DNA of 64,000 nt from assembly GCA_016795465.1 (NCBI GenBank), contig JAEUHK010000095.1:1-64000 (forward strand), in the 5' to 3' direction. Of this stretch, positions 14,810-21,783 are shown one piece after another. The notes under the pieces were generated by a model. It saw only the letters and a program-made list of their open reading frames with translations, ran no database searches and was not told the DNA's origin. Position numbers and translations under genes: made by a program. Source of the DNA: Verrucomicrobiaceae bacterium. Lineage in GTDB: Bacteria > Verrucomicrobiota > Verrucomicrobiia > Verrucomicrobiales > Verrucomicrobiaceae. How positions within the stretch are numbered: the first letter of the stretch is position 1; the number at the start of each line of letters is the position of its first letter.

Positions 14810-15453
14810 AGGCCGAGGTCGGTGCGGGCGTGCTCGAGGTGGGTGTGCATGGCTTTCGCGGCGGCGGCGGGGCGGCGGGCGAGGATGGCGCGGAGGATTT
14901 TGGCGTGATCAGCGACGGCGAGATCCTTTGTGACGCGGCTGTAGCCGTGTTTGAGGCTGGCTTGCAGGAGTTCGGAGAGACTTTGGATAAGCAGCGCGGC
15001 GATTTTGTTGCCGGAGGCTTCGGCGAGCAGGCAGTGGAAGCTCATGTCGGCTTCGACTTGCTCTTCAAAAGTCTGCGCGGCTTCGAATCGCTCGTGGCAG
15101 GCCGTGAGGGCCTTCAAATCGGCTGCGGTGGCGCGTTCGGCGGCGAGTCGGGCGTTTTCCGGTTCCAAGGCGAGACGCACCTCGATGAGCTGTTTGAGGC
15201 GCTGCGTTTCATCCGGCACGAGGAGGCTCAGAGCGCCGTTGAGGGGCTTGTGGAGCTTGTCCACGACGGTCATGCCGCTGCCCTGGCGGATTTCGAGGAG
15301 GCCTTGCAGTTCGAGCCGTTTCGCGGCTTCGCGGATCACACTGCGGCTCACGCCAAATTTCGCCGACATATCGCGCTCCGTCGGCAAACGCCGGCTGGTG
15401 CGTGCGAGGCCGATGATGCGGCGGGAAACGGTTTCAACGAGGGAGAGCGACAT
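14806..15453 (-). CDS. GntR-family (FCD/FadR-type) transcriptional regulator, leading the PSD1/DUF1501/DUF1592 operon
   Basis: A 215-residue regulator. The N-terminal winged helix is seen in LPTERDMSAKFGVSRSVIREAAKRLELQGLLEIRQGSG, and the C-terminal all-helical FCD ligand domain in LIEVRLALEPENARLAAERA, MSFHCLLAEASGNKI and DHAKILRAILARRPAAAAKAMHTHL. FCD regulators usually sense small organic acids or sugar acids and act as repressors. The start at 15453 gives the normal family length; the longer frame to 15537 would read through the operator. The gene is first in an overlapping operon of six genes down to 3372, so it probably controls the cassette and itself through the operator 4 bases upstream of its start. 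Confidence 0.9.
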   Translation of the reverse strand: MSLSLVETVSRRIIGLARTSRRLPTERDMSAKFGVSRSVIREAAKRLELQGLLEIRQGSGMTVVDKLHKPLNGALSLLVPDETQRLKQLIEVRLALEPENARLAAERATAADLKALTACHERFEAAQTFEEQVEADMSFHCLLAEASGNKIAALLIQSLSELLQASLKHGYSRVTKDLAVADHAKILRAILARRPAAAAKAMHTHLEHARTDLGL

Positions 15454-15457
15454 GATA

Positions 15458-15474
15458 AATTGGTCAGACCAATT
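15458..15474. promoter_or_regulatory. FadR/GntR-type operator
   Basis: AATTGGTCAGACCAATT is a perfect inverted repeat with one central base, 4 bases upstream of the GntR start at 15453. The TGGTNNNACCA core is the known operator form for FadR-subfamily (FCD) regulators. The position suggests autorepression of the whole 15453-3372 operon. No confident -35/-10 pair was seen in the 84-base leader. Confidence 0.8.
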
Positions 15475-15537
15475 GCCAATACGGATATCATGTGAGCTTT
15501 TTTGCCATGAAATGCAGATGCTGAAAACTTCGATCAC

Positions 15538-16179
15538 TCACACCAGCCCCACATGCTTCAGCGCCTCGACGGGCGGGCCATCGAAGGTGCCGCTGGGCAT
15601 GTTGCCGGTGTAGCCGATGGCTTTGGAGCCCTCGGGTGTGGTGTAGTAGCCGCCGGCGGCGAGATCGCGGAAGCGCTTGAAGAAGCTCGCAGCCTTCTTG
15701 AGCGCGGGTTTCGGCTTCAGGCTCGCGATGTCATCGCAGAGCGCGGTTTGTTGATCGATGGCGAGATCGGCGAAGAGCTTGTTAAAACGGCGCTGCGATT
15801 CCTCGTCGATCCATTTCAGGCCATTGAGGATCGTGTGCCGGTCGCCGACCTGTGCGGGGTATGGCGAGCTGATCCATTCGTCGATGAAATCCGGCACGCC
15901 GACGGCGGAGGCGCTGGGCGAGCTGTCATCGGCGGGGAGGATGAGATCGCACAACGCATGTGTGGTGCGTCGCTGCGGATCGGTGAGTGTGAGCGGCCAC
16001 ACATCGCCGGGCGCGTAGATTTTCACCATGCTTGGGTCCGGGCCGTAGCCCTTCGCGGTGGTGACGGGATCGGCGGCAAAGAGATGCCGCTCAGGCGTGG
16101 CGAGCGCGGCGGTGGCACCGAGCATCCATTGCAGGGACACGCGGCGGCTGATGCGGGAAAGTGAAGCGGGTGTCTGCAT
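15538..16179 (-). CDS. Gluconate 2-dehydrogenase subunit 3 family protein (GMC partner)
   Basis: A 213-residue protein with a twin-arginine leader (RISRRVSLQWMLGATAAL) followed by a helical body of the gluconate 2-dehydrogenase subunit 3 type (CDLILPADDSSPSASAVGVPDFIDEWI, IDEESQRRFNKLFADL). Such small subunits carry the Tat signal and are thought to escort a GMC flavoprotein lacking its own signal through the Tat pore. Its start overlaps the GMC stop by one base (TGATG at 16179), which supports complex formation. No heme motif is visible, so a cytochrome acceptor would have to come from another gene. Last gene of the run beginning at 24465. Confidence 0.87.
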   Translation of the reverse strand: MQTPASLSRISRRVSLQWMLGATAALATPERHLFAADPVTTAKGYGPDPSMVKIYAPGDVWPLTLTDPQRRTTHALCDLILPADDSSPSASAVGVPDFIDEWISSPYPAQVGDRHTILNGLKWIDEESQRRFNKLFADLAIDQQTALCDDIASLKPKPALKKAASFFKRFRDLAAGGYYTTPEGSKAIGYTGNMPSGTFDGPPVEALKHVGLV

Positions 16180-17987
16180 CAGAGGTTCTGCCGTTTGAGT
16201 TCGTCGAGAAGATGATCCGCCATGCGCCAGGCGAGCGCCATGATGGTGAGCGTGGGATTCTTGTCAGCGGTGCTCGCGAAGGGCGCACCATCGGCGAGGA
16301 AGAGGTTCTTCACGTCCCAGGTCTGGCTCCACTGGTTCGTCACCGAGGTTTTCGGATCAGCGCCCATGATCGCGCCGCCGACCTCGTGGATCACGGTGCC
16401 GCCTTGCTTGATGGCTTTCGCCGGATCGGTCTCGGCCTTCGATACTTTGCCGCCGAGCGCCTCCAGCAGCCCGCGGATGCGTGTTTGCTGATGCTTCACC
16501 TGATTGAGCTCGAAGTCCGACCACTTCCAATGAAAGCGCAGCACGGGAATGCCCCACTGGTCCTTCAAATCGGGATCGAGTTCGGCGTAGCAGTCGTCAT
16601 TCGGCACCATGGTGCCCTGTGCGCCAAAACCGAGCTGGCAGCCATAAAAGCGACGCGCCTCTTCTTTGAGCTTCTTGCCATACAGCACGCTCGCGCTGCC
16701 CGCGCGGCTGTCGATGCTGCTCACGACATTCACCGCCGGCATCTGACGGCCGCTGGTAAACTCCAAATGATACCCGCCGGGGAAACCGAGCCCGCCGTGG
16801 CGATTCTGCGCAAGCAGCGTCCACGGCACATAGGCATGAGGACCGCCCGCGCCGTCCTCATTGTGCACCGGCATGCCTTCAAAGACGGGAATGTGCGCAC
16901 TGAGACTGCTCGAAACGGAGTCGGTGATGTATTTGCCCACCTTGCCGCTCGAGTTCGCGATGCCATGCGGAAACAGATTCGACTTTGAGTTCAGCAGCAG
17001 GCGCACGGATTCCATCGAACTCGCCGCCAGCACCATGACACGGCCCTTCGCATGGCCTTCGCGACCAGTGGTCTTGTCGATGAAAGTGATGCCGGTGGCT
17101 TTACCGTCTTTATTGACCGTGACCTCGCGTGCCATTGCATTGGGGAGGATGTCGAGGTTGCCGGTCGCCAAAGCGGGGCGCAGATGCACCGTCTGCGAGT
17201 CGTAATTCGCGCGAATAGCGCAGCCGCGATGGCAATCGGTGGCCCAGAAGCATGGCGCACGCGTGCGCATCGACTCGGCGAGGATGCGCTGAGCCTTCGC
17301 ATTGTCCGGATGCAGCTTCGCTGGAATCGCTTCGGCATCCTGCGGCTTCGTGAGCACCGCGCGATGGATCGACACAATGTGCGCATCCACCTTCCTGCCG
17401 TGTTTTTGCGCATAAAGCTCGCCCACGCGCAGCTTCGGCGCGGGCAGCAGCACGCCGGGCGATGAGTCAGGCGAATTCTCCAGGCCCTCGTTCGTGCCGA
17501 AGACGCCGACGAGCATCTCCACCTTGTCATAATAAGGCGCGAGGTCGTCGTAGCCGATCGGCCAGTCGAATCCCATGCCCCAACGCGTGCGCGGTTTGAA
17601 ATCGAGCGGCCCGTTGCGCAGGGAGATGCGGCCCCAGTGATTCGTGCGGCCGCCCATCATGCGCTGCCGCCACCACTTGAACTGGTTCTCCACCTCCGCG
17701 TGCGCGTTCGTGTAAGGCTCGCCCGGGATCTCCCAGCCGCTGTGGATCGAGCAGTCGTGGAAGCCGTATTGCTTGTCAGGCGTTTTTTCACCGCGCAGCG
17801 GTGCCTGGCTCGGCCACTGCAGCATCGCCACCTCCGTTGAAACATCAAATGAGCGACCCGCTTCCATCACCAGCACCTTCACGCCTTCCATCGTCAGCGT
17901 GTAAGCCGTCTGCCCGCCGCCCGCGCCGGAGCCGACGATGACGACATCGTATTCTTTTTGGAGTTGGCCGGCGGTGATGATGGGCAT
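16179..17987 (-). CDS. GMC-family FAD-dependent sugar oxidoreductase
   Basis: A 602-residue flavoprotein with an N-terminal dinucleotide motif (YDVVIVGSGAGGGQTAYTLT, then VLVMEAGR) and C-terminal GMC_oxred_C features (GGTVIHEVGGAIMGADPKTS, LFLADGAPFASTADKNPTLT). It lacks a signal peptide; the next gene encodes a Tat-bearing partner subunit, and together they resemble glucoside 3-dehydrogenase or gluconate dehydrogenase complexes. It probably oxidises a sugar hydroxyl and passes electrons to a cytochrome. The upstream TIM-barrel isomerase (18 bases away) fits a keto-sugar pathway. The substrate is inferred only. Confidence 0.9.
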   Translation of the reverse strand: MPIITAGQLQKEYDVVIVGSGAGGGQTAYTLTMEGVKVLVMEAGRSFDVSTEVAMLQWPSQAPLRGEKTPDKQYGFHDCSIHSGWEIPGEPYTNAHAEVENQFKWWRQRMMGGRTNHWGRISLRNGPLDFKPRTRWGMGFDWPIGYDDLAPYYDKVEMLVGVFGTNEGLENSPDSSPGVLLPAPKLRVGELYAQKHGRKVDAHIVSIHRAVLTKPQDAEAIPAKLHPDNAKAQRILAESMRTRAPCFWATDCHRGCAIRANYDSQTVHLRPALATGNLDILPNAMAREVTVNKDGKATGITFIDKTTGREGHAKGRVMVLAASSMESVRLLLNSKSNLFPHGIANSSGKVGKYITDSVSSSLSAHIPVFEGMPVHNEDGAGGPHAYVPWTLLAQNRHGGLGFPGGYHLEFTSGRQMPAVNVVSSIDSRAGSASVLYGKKLKEEARRFYGCQLGFGAQGTMVPNDDCYAELDPDLKDQWGIPVLRFHWKWSDFELNQVKHQQTRIRGLLEALGGKVSKAETDPAKAIKQGGTVIHEVGGAIMGADPKTSVTNQWSQTWDVKNLFLADGAPFASTADKNPTLTIMALAWRMADHLLDELKRQNL

Positions 17988-18005
17988 GGTGGCAAAGTAT
18001 TCAAC

Positions 18006-18947
18006 TCATCGGCGCTGCACCACGCCCGCCCGTTGGATGGCCGCCGCCAGGTTTTTGTAGCATGTCTTCGTCGCTGCGACGGCATCGTAGCCTTTCGCCT
18101 TCCAGATCTGGCTGCTCACCTCGCAGCAAAAATCTCCCGTGTAGCCACCAGCGACGAATGCCTTGATGATCTCCGCATGGTCAAATTCGCCACCCTCGCC
18201 GGTGAGGGCGAAGACCGCCTTGCCGTCCTTCATGAGCACGTCCTTAGACGCGACGTAAACCGTCCACGGCAGGCTCTGCGCCACGGTACTGGCGATGGTC
18301 ATCACCGGCTCGCGATGGTGAAAATGGCTGTAGTCGTAAATCATGCGCAGACGCGGAGGCTCGCCGAGCTGCTTGAAAAGCCAGATCGCGTCCTCCGGGC
18401 GGCTCATTGCCTGCATGCGGTGCGGTTTGATGACCAGCGTGAAATTCATCTCGTCCGCCGCCTTCACCCAATCGGCCAAACGATCGCGGAAGAGCATCTT
18501 CGACGTCTCCCAGTCCTTTCCGGCAAGCACGGTCTGGATCAGCAGCGGCTGGGCCGGAGCCACATCATGCCCCAGCTCGGCCATTCGCTTCAGCGAGTCC
18601 GTTTGCTTCGCATGCACTGCCTTCTCCGCATTCGGATGCAGATCCGCCATGAGCGCACAAAGCCTCAGCTTCTGATCCGCCATCTGTTTTTGAATGCCAG
18701 CACGCCGTTCCTTGGAAACCAGCAGCGGATCGCCCGTGAAGCCTTCGAAGGCCGTGATCTCGACACAATCATAGCCCGTTTCCGCCACCAGCTTGATCGC
18801 TGATTCCAAATCCATCGACTGCAGGCCATACGTGCTGATTCCGAGCCCACATGCCGCTGGTCCTTTCGCAGCGTGAGAGGCGGTGAAGGTCGCCGCGGCG
18901 GTGAGGGCGGAGTGCTGGAGGAAAGTGCGTCGGTTCATGAGTGGCAT
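18006..18947 (-). CDS. Tat-exported sugar phosphate isomerase/epimerase-like TIM barrel
   Basis: A 313-residue protein of the xylose-isomerase-like TIM-barrel superfamily. The Tat signal is NRRTFLQHSALTAAATFTASHA. Barrel motifs include LGISTYGLQSMDLESAIKLVAETGYDCVEI, LVIKPHRM, LRMIYDYSHFHH and DFCCEVSSQIWKAKGYDAV, with acidic and histidine residues likely to bind a divalent metal. The role is probably isomerisation, epimerisation or lyase chemistry on a keto-sugar in the periplasm. I use the start at 18947 because an AGGA stands about 8 bases upstream; ATG 18938 is also possible. It lies 37 bases after the phosphoesterase gene and 18 bases before the GMC gene. Confidence 0.85.
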   Translation of the reverse strand: MPLMNRRTFLQHSALTAAATFTASHAAKGPAACGLGISTYGLQSMDLESAIKLVAETGYDCVEITAFEGFTGDPLLVSKERRAGIQKQMADQKLRLCALMADLHPNAEKAVHAKQTDSLKRMAELGHDVAPAQPLLIQTVLAGKDWETSKMLFRDRLADWVKAADEMNFTLVIKPHRMQAMSRPEDAIWLFKQLGEPPRLRMIYDYSHFHHREPVMTIASTVAQSLPWTVYVASKDVLMKDGKAVFALTGEGGEFDHAEIIKAFVAGGYTGDFCCEVSSQIWKAKGYDAVAATKTCYKNLAAAIQRAGVVQRR

Positions 18948-18984
18948 TGGGGCATCCTGAAGAACGCCACCCGAGCCGTCAATC

Positions 18985-20388
18985 TCACCAGCGAGGTTTG
19001 ACCGTGTAGCTGTGCTCCACCGCGCCGTTTTCGAGGTCAGAGCGTGTCACGCCGGGCACGATGCTGCGCACGTAGTCCACTGTGGCTTCGTTTCCGTTTA
19101 CGGTGACGCGCACGTGGCCGGCGCTGCCGAGGATGACGCCGCCGTAGCCGTATTCTTCGGCGCTGCGGGTGCCGCCGCTCGGATGGCCGGGCTGGGGGAC
19201 TTCTTGGTAGATGATGCCGTCGAGCTCTTCTTTGACGAAAAGATGGTCGTGGCCGTGAAAGACGATGTTCACGCCGTTTTGGACGAATAGCTGATGCAGC
19301 GGCATTTCCCAGCCGGGGCGGTTTTCTTTGAAGCCATCGCTGCCATCCGCGTTTTTGCCTCCCCATTCCATGTAGGCGGCTGGTTTGGCTCCGCCTCGCA
19401 CATCGCGGCCCAAGCCGCCGACGAGATGATGGATGAAGACAAAGCGCATCGCGGCTTTGCTGCTTGTGAGCGTCTTCGTGAGCCAGCGATACTGTGTTTC
19501 ACCCAGCGTCATGTCCCAGCCGGAGGCTCCGCGCCTCGTTGTGGACCAAAACGGATCGAGGCCGATAAAAAGCGCGTTTCCCCACTCAAAGGCGAAGTAA
19601 CTGTGCTTGTCGTTTCCATCGGTGGGGTTTGGGAAATAGGTGTGGCGCTGTTTGATAGACCAGTCAGACATCTCCGGATCGCTGCCGCGTTCGCCGTCGT
19701 GATTGCCCAGGACCATGAAAATGGGCACGCTGTGCGCGATGCGACCCATGTAGTAGCGCTGCGCTTTGTATTGCGACTCGGAGCGCGTGTAGAAGCGACC
19801 AAACTTGTCCACCATCGTCGTATCGCCGAGGTCGATCATGAAATCGGGCTTGTCGGTCAGCATGTTGGCCAGCGTTTGCTGGTAAACGCGCACGTCGGTG
19901 TTGTTGTCGAGGTGCGAGTCCGCCTGCATGACGAAGGAAAACTTCGATCCAGCCTTCCGCTGTGTGTGAAAGCTGCGCATCGCATCCTTCACCGCCTCGC
20001 CACCGGCGCGGCGATAGATGAGGCGGTAGTTGTAGCTCGTGTCGGGCTTCAAGCCGTTCAGCACGATGTTTTGCGGCTCGCCAGCCTTCAGTTTCAATGG
20101 CTCCGACCGTAATCGGGCCATTCCTGGCCCGTCTGACGGGGCAGGAATGCCCCGGTTACTATCTCCATACTCGATGAAGGCCTCCATGTCGTCCCACGCG
20201 AGCACGCTGACGGTCACCGACTCCGCTCCCGGTCGGCAAAGCCACACGTTGAACAGATACGGCGGCACGAACGCAGGCTCGACTTGTCCGCCCTGACCTG
20301 CTCCGCCTTTCGGCTTCTCTTCGGGTGCGGCGGCGATCAGCAGCAAGGCGAGGGCGCCAAACCCACATGACATGACGAGTGGTTTCAT
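18985..20388 (-). CDS. Calcineurin-like metallophosphoesterase, secreted (split-system copy)
   Basis: A 467-residue exported protein with a hydrophobic leader (MSCGFGALALLLIAAA), a purple-acid-phosphatase-like beta-sandwich (LNGLKPDTSYNYRLIY) and a metallophosphoesterase domain with complete metal motifs: ADSH, DLGD, LGNHDGE, IHHLVGG and FHGHDH. It should hydrolyse a phosphate ester with two metal ions outside the cytoplasm. It shares long stretches with the C-terminal phosphoesterase of the giant protein at 34370-45181 (for example FAFEWGNALFIGLDPFW here against FYAFEWGEALFIMLDPFW there). Its start overlaps the sulfatase stop by four bases. A twin-hairpin repeat (20109-20159) is read in frame as NRGIPAPSDGPGMARL. 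Confidence 0.9.
   Translation of the reverse strand: MKPLVMSCGFGALALLLIAAAPEEKPKGGAGQGGQVEPAFVPPYLFNVWLCRPGAESVTVSVLAWDDMEAFIEYGDSNRGIPAPSDGPGMARLRSEPLKLKAGEPQNIVLNGLKPDTSYNYRLIYRRAGGEAVKDAMRSFHTQRKAGSKFSFVMQADSHLDNNTDVRVYQQTLANMLTDKPDFMIDLGDTTMVDKFGRFYTRSESQYKAQRYYMGRIAHSVPIFMVLGNHDGERGSDPEMSDWSIKQRHTYFPNPTDGNDKHSYFAFEWGNALFIGLDPFWSTTRRGASGWDMTLGETQYRWLTKTLTSSKAAMRFVFIHHLVGGLGRDVRGGAKPAAYMEWGGKNADGSDGFKENRPGWEMPLHQLFVQNGVNIVFHGHDHLFVKEELDGIIYQEVPQPGHPSGGTRSAEEYGYGGVILGSAGHVRVTVNGNEATVDYVRSIVPGVTRSDLENGAVEHSYTVKPRW
20109..20159. repeat. Twin-hairpin element (GGGGCATTCCTGCCCC family), copy 1
   Basis: The arms 20109-20131 and 20137-20159 are inverted repeats of each other (20 of 23 positions). 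Each arm is also a small hairpin: CGGGCCA/TGGCCCG and CGGGGCA/TGCCCCG. It is inserted in frame in the phosphoesterase gene. Two related copies lie at 23283-23343 and 45986-46040. Confidence 0.88.
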
Positions 20389-21764
20389 GGCTTTTTGCCT
20401 CCTTTCTTCCCACCTTTGCCGCCACCCTTCCTTGCGGGCTCTTTGGCGGGATCGTAGTTCGGGTTGGGTTTCGGCATTTCGGCTCCGACTTCTTTTAAAT
20501 AATCCGCGAGCTGTTTGGCGAGTGTTGCGGCGAGTTCGGGCTTGGCCGCGGCGAGGTTCTTGGTTTCGCCGATGTCGGTTTGGAGGTCGAAGAGCCTGTT
20601 TTCACCCGTTTCGTAGAAGTGGAGGAGCTTCATGTTTCCGCTGAGGATCGCCGAGTGCGGTGAGTCGCCTTGATAATGCGGGAAATGAAACACGAGCGGC
20701 TCGCGCGGGCGTTTCACGGGTTCGGAAGAGCCGCTGAGCAGATGGGTGATGTCGCCGCCTTCGAGTTGTTTTGGCAGCGATGCCTTCACGCCGGCCCAGC
20801 GGCAGAAAGTCGGGAAGAAGTCGTAGCCGACGACCCGCTGATGGCACCACGAGTTTGGCGCGATGCCGGGTCCGCGGATGATCAGCGGCACGCGGATGCC
20901 GCCCTCCCACACATCGCCCTTGCCGCCATTGAGCGTGCGACGGTTCGAGCCGCCGTTGTCAGACATGTAGATGACGAGGGTGTTTTTCGAGAGGCCCATG
21001 GCATCAACCTTCGCCAGCAACTCGCCCACACCGCGGTCGAGGTCTTCCGCGATGGCGGCGCGGCCGACTTCCTTGTCGTCTCTGCCTGACGCGAGCTTCC
21101 GATATTTCTCCAGCAGCGCGGGTGTGGCGTTCTCGGGATAATGAAGCGCGTTGTAGCTCATCTGGATGAAGAAGGGCTTCCGGGCGGCCTGACTCCGCTT
21201 CATGAATTCCACCGCACGCGAGCCCATGCCGAAAATGTCCACGGGGTTCGGCGGCAGATGTGGCGCGGCGTCTTGATTGCCGGTGTCGCCATCGCTTTCG
21301 TCATAGCCATGAGCAGCGGGGCCACCGCCTGCGAGATGCCATTTGCCGTAGTGCGCGGTCGCGTAACCTGCCGACTTCAGCATCTGCCCGATGGTGATCT
21401 CGTCGTCGCGGATGCTTTTGCGATTCTCGCCTTCGATCAAGCGATGGCCCTGCTCAGCTGGAGCGGCCTTCGTCCATCCCAGCGCCGCGGGATTTCGTCC
21501 TGTTTGCAAACTGATGCGTGTCGGCGAGCACACCGGCGCGGGCGCATAAGCGGCGCTGAATCGCATGCCCTGCTCGGCGAGCCGGGCGATGTTCGGCGTC
21601 TGCACGATGCTGCTTTTCGAGTCCGGCATGTCCGGGTGCATCTGGCAGGACAGCCCGCTCCAGGCCTGATCGTCCGAGAGCATGAAAAGGATGTTCGGCG
21701 GCGCGGCGGCGAGGGATGAATTGATCAGAAGAGCGGCAAGACCAAGATGGATGATTCGCTTCAT
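20385..21764 (-). CDS. Formylglycine-dependent sulfatase (split-system copy)
   Basis: A 459-residue exported sulfatase with a signal peptide (MKRIIHLGLAALLINSSLAA). The metal-binding DD is in PPNILFMLSDDQAW. The canonical maturation motif CSPTR starts at residue 79, with GRNPAA after it, followed by GKWHLAGG and MSDNGGSNRRTLNGGKGDVWEGGIRVP. It probably removes sulfate esters from an extracellular polysaccharide after Cys-to-formylglycine conversion. The tail is G/K-rich (KGGGKGGKKGGKKP), possibly cell-surface or polyanion binding. The start at 21764 excludes 13 non-signal residues of the longer frame. It is 19 bases after the YHYH gene and overlaps the phosphoesterase start. Confidence 0.93.
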   Translation of the reverse strand: MKRIIHLGLAALLINSSLAAAPPNILFMLSDDQAWSGLSCQMHPDMPDSKSSIVQTPNIARLAEQGMRFSAAYAPAPVCSPTRISLQTGRNPAALGWTKAAPAEQGHRLIEGENRKSIRDDEITIGQMLKSAGYATAHYGKWHLAGGGPAAHGYDESDGDTGNQDAAPHLPPNPVDIFGMGSRAVEFMKRSQAARKPFFIQMSYNALHYPENATPALLEKYRKLASGRDDKEVGRAAIAEDLDRGVGELLAKVDAMGLSKNTLVIYMSDNGGSNRRTLNGGKGDVWEGGIRVPLIIRGPGIAPNSWCHQRVVGYDFFPTFCRWAGVKASLPKQLEGGDITHLLSGSSEPVKRPREPLVFHFPHYQGDSPHSAILSGNMKLLHFYETGENRLFDLQTDIGETKNLAAAKPELAATLAKQLADYLKEVGAEMPKPNPNYDPAKEPARKGGGKGGKKGGKKP

Positions 21765-21783
21765 TGGAGGGAATGGTTGAAGT

